From assembly GCF_006974145.1 (NCBI RefSeq), contig NZ_CP039456.1, positions 558,001 to 622,000 of the forward strand: a stretch of 64,000 nt of DNA. Reading direction: 5' to 3'. The stretch's first letter is position 1. Each line of letters opens with the position of its first letter. The stretch comes from Changchengzhania lutea (GTDB lineage: Bacteria > Bacteroidota > Bacteroidia > Flavobacteriales > Flavobacteriaceae). This document shows positions 38,134-46,256 of this stretch, one piece after another. The position numbers and the translations under genes were made by a program. The notes beneath the pieces were generated by a model that was not told the DNA's origin, did no database searches, and worked only from the letters and a program-made list of their open reading frames with translations.

Positions 38134-39381
38134 ATGAAACAGTTACTCATACTTGGCGCAGGTACATCGGGAACCATGATGGCAAATCATTTAAATAAAG
38201 TCTTGCCTAAAGATTCTTGGAACATCTCAATAGTTGACCAAGAGGAAACACATTATTACCAACCTGGTTTTTTGTTTTTACCTTTTGATTTATATAAAAC
38301 CAAAGATGTAAAAAAGAAAATAGACAAGTTCATACCAAAACGGGTTAAACTAATAAATGAAAAGATAGAACGTATTGACAAGGACAAGAATGAAGTTGTT
38401 CTAAAAAACAATACCATTCTAAGTTATGATATTCTAATTGTTGCGACAGGAACCAACATTGCACCCCAAGAAATTGAAGGCATGCTTGGAGCGCATTGGC
38501 ATAAATCGGTTTTCGACTTTTATACTTATGAGGGTGCCAAAAATTTACGTGATAAACTAAGAACTTGGAAAGGGGGAAAACTCGTTGTCCATATCTCTGA
38601 AATGCCAATTAAATGTCCTGTAGCACCCTTGGAATTTGCATTTTTAGCCGATTCTTTTTTCACCAATAAAGGCATACGAGATCAAGTAGAAATTAGTTTT
38701 GTAACACCCATGTCTGGTGCTTTTACAAAACCGAAAGCTACAGAGGCACTTAACTACCTCTTGGAACAAAAGCATATAAAGGTTATTCCAGATTTTAATA
38801 TTGAATCTGTAGATGGCCCAAACCATAAAATCATGGATTATGCAGGTGAAGAAGTTGCCTATGATCTATTGGTAACCATACCCACAAATATGGGAGACCC
38901 TATGATTAAACGCTCTGGAATTGGTGACGAACTCAATTATATCCCTACAGATAAAGCCACCTTGCAAACCAAAATAAAAGATAATATATTTGCTATTGGT
39001 GATGCTACAAATTTACCAGCATCCAAGGCGGGTTCTGTGGCACATTTTGAGGCAGAAATTTTAACGGAGAACATACAACGTTATATCGCCGGAAAAGAAC
39101 TTAAAAAAGAATTCGACGGACATGCCAACTGTTTTATTGAAACTGGTCACGGCAAAGCATTGCTCATCGATTTTAATTATACACAAGAACCTGTTAAGGG
39201 AACATTTCCGTTTCCTGGAGTTGGTCCACTAAGCCTATTAAAGGAAACACATATGAATCATATGGGCAAATTAGCCTTTAAATGGATTTACTGGAATATG
39301 CTAATCAAAGGAAAACACATTCCCTTTGTATCGGCAACCATGCAGACATCAGGCAAACAAATAGAAGAAACAACACATTAA
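38134..39381 (+). CDS. Sulfide:quinone oxidoreductase-like flavoprotein
   Basis: A 415-residue FAD protein of the SQR type. The N-terminal dinucleotide site is LLILGAGTSGTMMANHL, a second ATGTNIAP motif follows, and the C-terminal FAD site is NIFAIGDATNLPASKAG. Two cysteines fit the redox pair of SQRs: Cys161 (KCPVAPLEF) and Cys333 (HANCFIE). The third cysteine of some SQRs, near residue 125, is absent. The enzyme would oxidise sulfide or persulfide at the membrane and reduce quinone. The C-terminal stretch (LLKETHMNHMGKLAFKWIYWNMLIKG) is amphipathic, matching monotopic attachment. A related quinone or flavocytochrome subunit is possible. Confidence 0.88.
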   Translation: MKQLLILGAGTSGTMMANHLNKVLPKDSWNISIVDQEETHYYQPGFLFLPFDLYKTKDVKKKIDKFIPKRVKLINEKIERIDKDKNEVVLKNNTILSYDILIVATGTNIAPQEIEGMLGAHWHKSVFDFYTYEGAKNLRDKLRTWKGGKLVVHISEMPIKCPVAPLEFAFLADSFFTNKGIRDQVEISFVTPMSGAFTKPKATEALNYLLEQKHIKVIPDFNIESVDGPNHKIMDYAGEEVAYDLLVTIPTNMGDPMIKRSGIGDELNYIPTDKATLQTKIKDNIFAIGDATNLPASKAGSVAHFEAEILTENIQRYIAGKELKKEFDGHANCFIETGHGKALLIDFNYTQEPVKGTFPFPGVGPLSLLKETHMNHMGKLAFKWIYWNMLIKGKHIPFVSATMQTSGKQIEETTH

Positions 39382-39392
39382 AATAATATAAA

Positions 39393-39710
39393 ATGAATAC
39401 CATGGAAAAAACATATGCAGGACAAGCAATCAGTACAAATGAACAAGGCTATTTAACCGATTTAAATCAATGGAATCGTGACATCGGGACCGAAATAGCA
39501 AAAGAGGAAGATATTGAAATGACCGACAGGCATTGGGAAGTGATTGAATACCTTCAAGACCAATACCGAAAAGAGGTACCACTAAGTGTCAGAAAGGTAG
39601 GCAAAAGTAATGTGGTAAGCATTAAGGAGTTCTATCAATTATTTCCTAAAGGACCTTTAAAAATTTCAAGCAGAATTGCAGGGATTCCAAAACCTGTAAG
39701 TTGTATTTAA
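39393..39710 (+). CDS. TusE/DsrC/DsvC family sulfur-relay protein
   Basis: A 105-residue protein ending GIPKPVSCI, the conserved flexible arm of the DsrC family with the penultimate Cys104. The second arm cysteine of true DsrC (11 residues earlier) is Ser93 here (KISSRIAG), so it is a single-cysteine TusE/RspA-like form that can carry a persulfide but cannot form the intramolecular trisulfide used by DsrAB. Helical features such as DRHWEVIEYLQDQYR match the family. It lies 11 bp after the SQR gene and before dsrE2, so it probably receives sulfur in the cytoplasm. Confidence 0.9.
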   Translation: MNTMEKTYAGQAISTNEQGYLTDLNQWNRDIGTEIAKEEDIEMTDRHWEVIEYLQDQYRKEVPLSVRKVGKSNVVSIKEFYQLFPKGPLKISSRIAGIPKPVSCI

Positions 39711-39737
39711 TAACATAATAACTATAAAAAAATTATA

Positions 39738-40256
39738 ATGGAAAATATAGTCGAAAGTCCCATAAAACAAAAAGAAGACACCTCTAAAAAGCCCATAAAA
39801 AAAATGATGCTTATTCTGTCTAAAGCTACCATAGACAATGTGTATGCATGTTTTATTTTAGCTAATGGTGCACGAATGGAAGGCATAGAATCAGAAATAT
39901 TCTTTACGTTTTTCGGTTTGGAAGCCATCACTAAAAAGAAACTAGAACATTTAAGAGTAGCAACCGTTGGCAACCCCGGCATGCACATTCCAACGATGGT
40001 TGGCGGATTACCAGGGATGGAAGCCTTTGCCACTAAAATGATGAAAAGCGAGATGGAAAAACTAGATATTCCGCCTGTAGGGGAATTTTTAGAAATCTTA
40101 GCAGCATCAGGAACAAAACTCTGGGCCTGCAAATTAGCTATGGACATGTTCCATTTAAATGAAGATAAATTAATAGATGATTTAGACGGCGTTTTAACGG
40201 TTGGCGATTTTTATAATCGCGCACAAGGTGACAATACACAACTTATGTTTATCTAA
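39738..40256 (+). CDS. DsrE/DsrF/DrsH-like (DsrE2-type) sulfurtransferase
   Basis: A 172-residue protein of the DsrE2 type: KMMLILSKATIDNVYACFILANGARMEG, then FFTFFGLEAITKK and KLWACKLAMDMF. Cys131 in WACKLAMD fits the sulfur-carrying cysteine of the family; Cys38 is a second candidate. DsrE2 proteins in sulfur oxidisers work with TusA and rhodanese; neither is in this window. It ends the FadL-SQR-TusE-DsrE2 operon, and a terminator follows. Start and length are normal; the N-terminal lysine-rich stretch is soluble. Confidence 0.9.
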   Translation: MENIVESPIKQKEDTSKKPIKKMMLILSKATIDNVYACFILANGARMEGIESEIFFTFFGLEAITKKKLEHLRVATVGNPGMHIPTMVGGLPGMEAFATKMMKSEMEKLDIPPVGEFLEILAASGTKLWACKLAMDMFHLNEDKLIDDLDGVLTVGDFYNRAQGDNTQLMFI

Positions 40257-40281
40257 AATTATCATAAACTCAAAAAAAGAG

Positions 40282-40309
40282 CCATCTTGTACAACCAAGG
40301 TGGTTTTTT
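40282..40309 (+). terminator. Terminator of the FadL-SQR-TusE-DsrE2 operon
   Basis: CCATCTTG pairs with CAAGGTGG (8 bp, one wobble, 6-base loop), followed by six T, 25 bp after the dsrE2 stop. Confidence 0.8.
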
Positions 40310-40362
40310 GTTTGCAGTCTAAATTTTAACTTTAGAAGTAAATTAGTATTCTAACACTTACC

Positions 40363-40370
40363 TATATTTG
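40363..40370 (+). promoter_or_regulatory. -7 box of the FKBP lipoprotein gene
   Basis: TATATTTG, a perfect -7 match, 16 bp before the ATG at 40387. No TTG at the -33 distance. Confidence 0.5.
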
Positions 40371-40386
40371 TCTCTAAAAAATTCAC

Positions 40387-40839
40387 ATGATGAAAAACAC
40401 ACTTTTTATTTTAGCAGTAATACTTATGGCTTCTTGCTCTAGCGATGATAAAATCGATTTTAAGGCTAAAAACGAACAAGAGATAACCACCTATATAGCC
40501 GATAATAATTTAAATGCTGTTAGAAGTGACACAGGACTTTACTATGTTATAGAAACTGAGGGCAGCGGCGAACAACCTATCACAACCAGTAACGTTACCG
40601 TAGCTTATAAGGGCTATTATACGAATGGCAATGTGTTTGATGAAAGCACTTCCGCTGGAATTTCGTTTAATTTACAACAAGTTATAAAAGGCTGGACGGA
40701 AGGTATTACGTACTTCAAAAAAGGGGGTAGCGGTAAATTATTAGTCCCAGCGCACTTAGGGTATGGCAACAGTGATACTAGAGGCATCCCGGGAGGCTCT
40801 GTACTCATATTTGATATTAACTTAATCTCAGTAAATTAA
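40387..40839 (+). CDS. FKBP-type peptidyl-prolyl isomerase lipoprotein
   Basis: A 150-residue lipoprotein with signal KNTLFILAVILMASC (lipobox MASC, Cys17) and an SSDDK tail. From about residue 55 it has one FKBP domain: TVAYKGYYTNGNVFDES, IKGWTEGITYFKKGGSGKLLVPAHLGYG and PGGSVLIFDINLISV. The domain catalyses prolyl cis-trans isomerisation; attached to the envelope, it probably helps fold exported proteins. ATG codons at 40387 and 40390 are adjacent and equivalent. It stands alone with its own promoter and terminator. Confidence 0.93.
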   Translation: MMKNTLFILAVILMASCSSDDKIDFKAKNEQEITTYIADNNLNAVRSDTGLYYVIETEGSGEQPITTSNVTVAYKGYYTNGNVFDESTSAGISFNLQQVIKGWTEGITYFKKGGSGKLLVPAHLGYGNSDTRGIPGGSVLIFDINLISVN

Positions 40840-40874
40840 AACCGACAAATAGTCAGTGCATTAAAAATATTAAG

Positions 40875-40905
40875 ACCCGCTTTGTATAAACAATGCGGGT
40901 TTTTT
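40875..40905 (+). terminator. Terminator of the FKBP gene
   Basis: ACCCGCTTTG pairs with CAATGCGGGT (one mismatch, 6-base loop), followed by six T. It directly precedes the next gene's -7 box. Confidence 0.85.
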
Positions 40906-40910
40906 GTAAC

Positions 40911-40918
40911 TAGATTTG
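40911..40918 (+). promoter_or_regulatory. -7 box of the serine hydrolase gene
   Basis: TAGATTTG, a full TAnnTTTG, 5 bp after the preceding terminator and 62 bp before the ATG at 40981. Confidence 0.45.
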
Positions 40919-40980
40919 CCAATGGTCGTCATATAAATAATTCGTATCTTAAATCAATCAAAAAAATTAAAACAACAACT

Positions 40981-42633
40981 ATGACACCCATCAAATCATT
41001 AAAAACACTTTTCCTATTACTAGTTACCCTCGGCATATCCTATCTTTCAGAAGCCCAAAACTTAGAACAACAAATTGATGCCTTTATGGCTTCAGAATAT
41101 AAAGCTAATGAACCTGGAGCTTCGGTTTTAATTGCTAGGGATGGAAAAACCATCTACAAAAAAGCCTTCGGACAAGCCAATTTAGAGCTTAATGTGCCTA
41201 TGACTACACAAAATGTAGTTGAAATTGGTTCCATCACCAAACAATTTACCGCAGTAGCCATTTTAATGTTGGAAGAGCAAGGGAAACTTAATATTAATGA
41301 TATCATTACTAAATTTATTCCAGACTATCCTACCATGGGCAAAACCGTTACCGTGCATCATTTGCTCAACCATACGTCGGGGATAAAAAGTTATACAGGA
41401 ATGAAGGATTTTAGAAAGATGGCCGCTACAGATATGACCCCACTTGAACTGATTGATGTCTTTAAAAACGAACCTATGGATTTTGATCCCGGTGAAGATT
41501 TCCGATATAATAACTCGGGATATATTTTATTGGGATATATTATAGAAGTAGCCTCTGGACAGACTTATGAGGATTTTATTGAAAAAGAAATCTTCCAAAA
41601 GTTAGGCATGTATAATTCATATTATGGTAGTAAAAAAGAAATTATAGAGCATCGCGCTACGGGGTATAGTATGGCTGATAATGGTTACGTAAATGCCGAT
41701 TATTTGAGTTTAACACTGCCTTATGCGGCAGGTTCTATCATGTCTACTGTAGATGATTTATTAATCTGGCAAAATGCCATTGTTAATAATAAACTCATTA
41801 AAAAATCAAGTTTAGAAAAAGCGATCCGTGGGTCAGAACTAAATTCTGGCAAACATATTTCTTACGGCTATGGCTGGTTTGAGGATGATGTAAATGGGTC
41901 GAACGCCTACCAACATGGTGGCGGCATTTTTGGCTATACCACAATGGGTATTTATTTACCAGAAGAAAAGCTTTATGTAGCTGGATTAACCAATTGCAAT
42001 TGCAAAGACATTTCTGGAGTGATTACAAAAATAGCAGCTATGGCAATTAATAAGCCGTTTCCAAAAAAAGAAGATGCCGTATCACTTTCTGAAGAGCAAC
42101 AACAAAAATGGTTAGGAGCCTATCAATTTGATAATGTCGTGCGTTACGTTACCTTAACAGATGGGCAGTTGTATAGCCAAAGAGAAGGCAGTACCAATTT
42201 AGAGATTTATCCCATGAGCCCAAATACTTTTATTTTTGAAAATGGTACGACATCGTACACGTTTTCTATGAAAGACGGTAAAAAACAGGCTTTGTTTAAA
42301 GGCTCAGGACAAGAGGTGATAGGTGTAGAAATAGACAAAGCCGCACCCGAGCCAAAAAAAGAAATCACCCTATCCCCTGACGCCTTAGTGCAGTATATAG
42401 GCAAATTCGAGTTGCAACCGGGGTTTATAATAACAGTAACGACAAATGATGGCAGATTATTTGCACAGGCCACGGGGCAGCCACAATTTGAATTATTTGC
42501 AGAAGATGAAGATACATTTTTTTTAAAGGTAGTCCCTGCTAGCGTAGACTTTAATAAAGATAATGAAGGCAATATTGAAAGTTTAACCCTTCATCAAAAC
42601 GGTCAACACATGGAAGGTAAAAAGATTGAGTAA
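40981..42633 (+). CDS. Serine hydrolase, class C beta-lactamase fold
   Basis: I start at 40981 (MTPIKSLKTLFLLLVTLGIS, 550 aa), as the upstream extension runs through the preceding terminator. After the signal peptide comes a beta-lactamase/penicillin-binding-protein domain with Ser84-xx-Lys87 (GSITKQ), Tyr176-Asn-Asn178 (RYNNSG) and HGGG near residue 316. Two DUF3471-type C-terminal modules follow (QQQKWLGAYQFDNVV.., DALVQYIGKFELQPG..). Such enzymes act on peptides or esters in the periplasm, for example D-amino-acid peptidases. True beta-lactam hydrolysis is not implied. Substrate unknown. Confidence 0.9.
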   Translation: MTPIKSLKTLFLLLVTLGISYLSEAQNLEQQIDAFMASEYKANEPGASVLIARDGKTIYKKAFGQANLELNVPMTTQNVVEIGSITKQFTAVAILMLEEQGKLNINDIITKFIPDYPTMGKTVTVHHLLNHTSGIKSYTGMKDFRKMAATDMTPLELIDVFKNEPMDFDPGEDFRYNNSGYILLGYIIEVASGQTYEDFIEKEIFQKLGMYNSYYGSKKEIIEHRATGYSMADNGYVNADYLSLTLPYAAGSIMSTVDDLLIWQNAIVNNKLIKKSSLEKAIRGSELNSGKHISYGYGWFEDDVNGSNAYQHGGGIFGYTTMGIYLPEEKLYVAGLTNCNCKDISGVITKIAAMAINKPFPKKEDAVSLSEEQQQKWLGAYQFDNVVRYVTLTDGQLYSQREGSTNLEIYPMSPNTFIFENGTTSYTFSMKDGKKQALFKGSGQEVIGVEIDKAAPEPKKEITLSPDALVQYIGKFELQPGFIITVTTNDGRLFAQATGQPQFELFAEDEDTFFLKVVPASVDFNKDNEGNIESLTLHQNGQHMEGKKIE

Positions 42634-42654
42634 TCCATTTCAAACTTAGATTTT

Positions 42655-42686
42655 AAAACCACCTACAAAGTAAGGTGGTTTTTTAT
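42655..42686 (+). terminator. Terminator of the serine hydrolase gene
   Basis: AAAACCACCT pairs with AGGTGGTTTT (10 bp, 8-base loop), then a T run. Confidence 0.85.
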
Positions 42687-42760
42687 TGTTCTGGTCAGAA
42701 TAATTTTATAGCTTCGTCTAAGCGCATCTCTAATTTCCTATATTTATTATCAATCAAACT

Positions 42761-43402
42761 ATGAAAATTATTTCCACAAACATAGCAGAACCCACTAAAA
42801 TAAGGTTTAATGGGAAAGAGGTGCTCACAGGAATTTATAAAACCCCCACCACAAACCCCATTTTTTTAGGGCATGAATTAGTAAAAGGTGATGAAGTTTC
42901 CGATAGAAAACACCACGGTGGTATCTTTAAAGCCTGTTATTTGTTTTCAGCAGATTACTATGCGTATTGGAAAAATCTTTATCCCAATTTAGATTGGAAT
43001 TGGGGTATGTTAGGTGAAAATATTACTGTTTCCGGTTTAGATGAAACCCAATTGCGCATTGGCGATATTTACAAAGTAGGTCATGCACTCGTTCAAATCA
43101 CCCAACCGCGAGAACCTTGTTTTAAGTTTGGGGTGAAGTTTGGTAACCAAGGTGTACTTCAACAATTTATAGAGCACGGGCATCCAGGAACGTATGTTCG
43201 CGTTTTAGAAGAAGGCCTTGTAGCTGTTGGTGACACTTTTGAATTAGTAGAGCAAGCCAAAAATTCCTTAACCACAGCTGCATTTTTCGAAATGTTATAT
43301 GCCAAGGATAAAAATCAAGACCATTTATCATTAGCCCTTAAAAACGACGCCTTGCCCTTAAAAAAGCGCGAAAAATTAGCCACTTTTAAAAAGAATGATT
43401 GA
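42761..43402 (+). CDS. MOSC domain protein (YiiM-like)
   Basis: A 213-residue MOSC protein. The MOSC core has DRKHHGGIFKACYLFSADYYAYW, GMLGENITVSGL and the conserved cysteine in ITQPREPCFKFG. YiiM-type proteins bind the molybdenum cofactor and reduce N-hydroxylated compounds such as 6-hydroxylaminopurine. The C-terminal 3-alpha extension (LVEQAKNSLTTAAFFEMLYAKDK) matches that type. It is a single cytoplasmic gene, 36 bp upstream of the RNA helicase. Confidence 0.9.
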   Translation: MKIISTNIAEPTKIRFNGKEVLTGIYKTPTTNPIFLGHELVKGDEVSDRKHHGGIFKACYLFSADYYAYWKNLYPNLDWNWGMLGENITVSGLDETQLRIGDIYKVGHALVQITQPREPCFKFGVKFGNQGVLQQFIEHGHPGTYVRVLEEGLVAVGDTFELVEQAKNSLTTAAFFEMLYAKDKNQDHLSLALKNDALPLKKREKLATFKKND

Positions 43403-43414
43403 TTTAGGATACAT

Positions 43415-43422
43415 TATCTTTG
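43415..43422 (+). promoter_or_regulatory. -7 box of the DEAD helicase gene
   Basis: TATCTTTG, a perfect -7 box, 16 bp before the ATG. A TTG at 43399-43401 is only 13 bp upstream, closer than usual. Confidence 0.5.
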
Positions 43423-43438
43423 TGCCAAATTATACTGC

Positions 43439-44677
43439 ATGTCGTTTAAAGATTTAAAACTAAATAGACCCCTATTAAGAGCTATTGCCGAAACAGGTTA
43501 TGATTCCCCAACGCTTGTTCAGCAAAAAACCATTCCTTTAGTTTTAGATAATAAAGACGTGATTGTTTCTGCACAAACCGGTACAGGAAAAACAGCAGCG
43601 TTTGCACTGCCTATTTTACAGGCGTTGTTTGACAAACAAGAAGGTTCTAAACAAGGCAAAAAAATACGGGCCTTAGTGATTAGTCCGACCCGAGAATTGG
43701 CCGTTCAAATTTCAGAAAATTTTAAAAATTATAGTAGCTATACTAATTTAAGAACCACTGTCGTTTTTGGTGGAACTTCTATTGAACCCCAAAAAGACAT
43801 CTTAAAAAAAGGCGTTGATATTTTAATTGCCACGCCAGGGCGTTTGTTGGACTTACACAAACAAGATTTAGTAAATCTAGATTATATTGAAACGCTCGTT
43901 TTAGATGAAGCCGATTTGATGTTAGACATGGGTTTTATTGATGATGTGAAGAAAATTGAGCGGCTATGTCCTACTCAAAAACAAACCTTGCTATTTTCGG
44001 CAACCATACCTTACAAAGTCGAGCAATTAGCCAATACCATTTTAAAATCCCCTGAACGTATTGAAGTGGCGCCCAATGCATCCACTTCAAAAAACGTCAA
44101 TCAGCTTTTATATTTCGTACCTAAAAAGAGTAAAATTGAATTGTGCTTGCACCTCCTCAGGAATACGATTAAAGGCAATATTATCATATTTAGACGCACC
44201 AAATTTGGTGTTGCTAAATTAGAAAACACCTTAATAAACAACGGGTATAAAGTGGATAGTATCCATGGCGATAAAAGCCAAAATTTAAGACAAGAGGCTT
44301 TAAATAATTTTAAAAAGGGAATTAGCAATATTTTAATTGCCACCGATGTTGCTGCACGTGGCATCGATATTAATGATTTAGATGCGGTTGTAAATTTTGA
44401 TTTACCAAACGTACCGGAAACATATGTACACCGTATTGGGAGAACCGCCAGAGCAGGAAATACCGGTGTAGCCTATTCGCTGTGTTCTGCTGACGAGAAA
44501 ATATATCTGCAAAGTATTCAGCAATTAATCCAATTACAATTGGATGTTATTGATGAGCACCCTTATCCTTTAGATCCAAAGGCAAAAAAGGAAATACATA
44601 AGACCCCAGGAAAAAGCAAACATAAAAAGGGACGTAAGAGTGTAGCTTCTAAAAAGAAGAAAAAACGTTGGTATTAA
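43439..44677 (+). CDS. DEAD-box RNA helicase
   Basis: A 412-residue ATP-dependent RNA helicase of the RhlE-like group. Motifs in order: Q motif (SPTLVQQKTIP), I (AQTGTGKT), Ia (SPTRELA), II (VLDEADLMLD), III (FSATIP), IV (IIFRRTKF), V (ATDVAARGID) and VI (HRIGRTARAG). A short Lys-rich tail (KHKKGRKSVASKKKKKRW) would bind RNA. Such enzymes assist ribosome assembly or RNA decay, often in the cold. Confidence 0.95.
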   Translation: MSFKDLKLNRPLLRAIAETGYDSPTLVQQKTIPLVLDNKDVIVSAQTGTGKTAAFALPILQALFDKQEGSKQGKKIRALVISPTRELAVQISENFKNYSSYTNLRTTVVFGGTSIEPQKDILKKGVDILIATPGRLLDLHKQDLVNLDYIETLVLDEADLMLDMGFIDDVKKIERLCPTQKQTLLFSATIPYKVEQLANTILKSPERIEVAPNASTSKNVNQLLYFVPKKSKIELCLHLLRNTIKGNIIIFRRTKFGVAKLENTLINNGYKVDSIHGDKSQNLRQEALNNFKKGISNILIATDVAARGIDINDLDAVVNFDLPNVPETYVHRIGRTARAGNTGVAYSLCSADEKIYLQSIQQLIQLQLDVIDEHPYPLDPKAKKEIHKTPGKSKHKKGRKSVASKKKKKRWY

Positions 44678-44732
44678 TTGAGGTTATTAGAACATTATAT
44701 CACTGAAGCATTGACTTTTAAAAACGATATTT

Positions 44733-45149
44733 TTATAGTTCAAACCGTTTATTAAAGCGATTTTTAAGTAAAATAACCTGTAAACCAATCATTAGTCCAA
44801 AAAACACAATTGCATAAGTAAATGTTTTAGAAATTGATATGCTTGGTAAGGCATCAACTATATTTAGATTAGAAAGCCTGCTCAAATCCAAAGACTGAAT
44901 CCAGCTAGGTGTTTCTGTATTACTTCCGAACAATAACGCATATAGCACTAAAACTATAGTAGCAAAACCAATTAAAAGCCAAGCAGTTTTTGAAATAAGT
45001 GGTTTGTAAACCGTTGCATTATCTTCGTTTAATGCCTCAACCTTAGACATTACGGCATCAGTAAAATTAAAAGATGGACGATCCATAGAAGTCTCTTTCA
45101 TAATTTTTCTCGCAAAGTCATCTAAATATTTATCGCCTTTCTCTTTCAT
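44733..45149 (-). CDS. Membrane protein downstream of an ECF sigma factor, possible anti-sigma factor
   Basis: A 138-residue protein with a soluble N-terminus of about 50 residues and two membrane segments (AWLLIGFATIVLVLYALLF and FTYAIVFFGLMIGLQVILL). Its start overlaps the sigma factor gene by 20 bp, the arrangement expected for a cognate anti-sigma factor. It has no zinc anti-sigma HxxxCxxC motif and no recognised family, so the role rests on gene order only. Confidence 0.65.
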   Translation of the reverse strand: MKEKGDKYLDDFARKIMKETSMDRPSFNFTDAVMSKVEALNEDNATVYKPLISKTAWLLIGFATIVLVLYALLFGSNTETPSWIQSLDLSRLSNLNIVDALPSISISKTFTYAIVFFGLMIGLQVILLKNRFNKRFEL

Positions 45150-45717
45150 AATTCGCTATTATTTCTGGTTCTAATCGTGTTCTTAAAATACTGGCCAACT
45201 TTTTTCTGCTTCTAAATAATTTCACCTTAACATTATTCGCTGTAAGACGCATCACTTTCGAAATCTCTTCTAAAGATTGGTCTTCAAAATAATATAAAGT
45301 TAAAAGTATCCCATCTTCACTGGATAACAAATTTAAGCAACTTTTAATGGCTTCATTATATTCATCCTGTTCCATTTTATCTAAGGCGTTGTCTATAGTT
45401 TTCACTTCATGTTCAGTAAACTCATTAATGGCAACATCATTAAAGTGCTTTTTATTCTTTTTTAAATTATCTAAACAGGTGTTATAGGCTACTCGATAAA
45501 TCCAAGTTGAAAACTTTGAATCGCCTTTGAATTTACTCAGCGACTTATATACTTTTACGAACGTGTCCTGAGAAACCTCCTCGGCCTCTTCCCTGTTTTT
45601 CAACATCCTAATGGATAACATAAATACCAAGTCCTTATATCTATCAACCAAAACCGCATAGGCATTGGTATCTCCATTTAGAACTAAATCTATATAATGT
45701 TGGTCGTTGATGGTCAT
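45130..45717 (-). CDS. RNA polymerase ECF sigma factor
   Basis: A 195-residue sigma-70 family protein. Region 2 has YKDLVFMLSIRMLKNREEAEEVSQDTFVKVYKSL and STWIYRVAYNTCLDNLKK; region 4 has LLTLYYFEDQSLEEISKVMRLTANNVKVKLFRSRKKL. Region 3 is absent, as expected for ECF factors. It directs RNA polymerase to a stress regulon that is not identifiable here. The overlapping membrane protein is the likely control partner, and DUF6249 is divergently transcribed 131 bp away. Confidence 0.94.
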   Translation of the reverse strand: MTINDQHYIDLVLNGDTNAYAVLVDRYKDLVFMLSIRMLKNREEAEEVSQDTFVKVYKSLSKFKGDSKFSTWIYRVAYNTCLDNLKKNKKHFNDVAINEFTEHEVKTIDNALDKMEQDEYNEAIKSCLNLLSSEDGILLTLYYFEDQSLEEISKVMRLTANNVKVKLFRSRKKLASILRTRLEPEIIANYERERR

Positions 45718-45848
45718 TTTATGGTTGGACGATAGAGTGTTCCAATTGGTTACAGAAAAATAAAAAATTATAAAATATGTAACCTAAACAAAAAGTTTAT
45801 CGTCATAGATACAAACAATTAAAAATAATCAATTTAAAACGAACACTT

Positions 45849-46193
45849 ATGGGATCAGAATTAATCATTATACCAATTATATTTGGTGCAATCTTCGGAG
45901 TATTTTATCTATACTTCTCAACCAGAAACAAAGAACGTTTAGCACTTATTGAAAAAGGGACTGATGCCAGTATTTTCATGAAAGGCAAAGGGCATACCGC
46001 ACCCATTTGGAAGGTCTTTATTTTAAATTTGGCATTAGTCCTTATGGGTATTGGTGTGGGTGTTTTTATTGCCACGATTTTAGAAACGTATACCACCATA
46101 GGGGAAGCAGCGTATCCAGCTACCATATTTTTAATGGCGGGTATTGGCTTATTTATTGGTTTTAATATGACTAAAAACCTAGATAAAGAATAA
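45849..46193 (+). CDS. DUF6249 family membrane protein
   Basis: A 114-residue protein with three hydrophobic segments (LIIIPIIFGAIFGVFYLYF; VFILNLALVLMGIGVGVFIATIL; ATIFLMAGIGLFIGFNM) separated by a basic loop with ERLALIEKG. This layout matches DUF6249, which I associate with ECF sigma loci in Bacteroidota. It is divergent from the sigma gene, so may be part of its response. Function unknown. Confidence 0.75.
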   Translation: MGSELIIIPIIFGAIFGVFYLYFSTRNKERLALIEKGTDASIFMKGKGHTAPIWKVFILNLALVLMGIGVGVFIATILETYTTIGEAAYPATIFLMAGIGLFIGFNMTKNLDKE

Positions 46194-46218
46194 ATAAATT
46201 CATCAATCAAAAAACATA

Positions 46219-46256
46219 GAAAAGCTTTATTCAAAGTAAGAATACAGCTTTTCTTA
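46219..46256. terminator. Bidirectional terminator between DUF6249 and the dipeptidase
   Basis: GAAAAGCT-T-TATTC pairs with GAATA-C-AGCTTTTC (13 bp, one mismatch) around a 7-base loop. T runs lie on both sides. Confidence 0.75.

Noticed and set aside
40882-40980. N-terminal extension of the serine hydrolase
   Set aside because: It would start within the preceding terminator stem and include the gene's own -7 box. The signal peptide begins at 40981.
40981-42633. Beta-lactamase
   Set aside because: The fold and motifs are shared by many esterases and peptidases, and the DUF3471-type tails are not found in true class C beta-lactamases.
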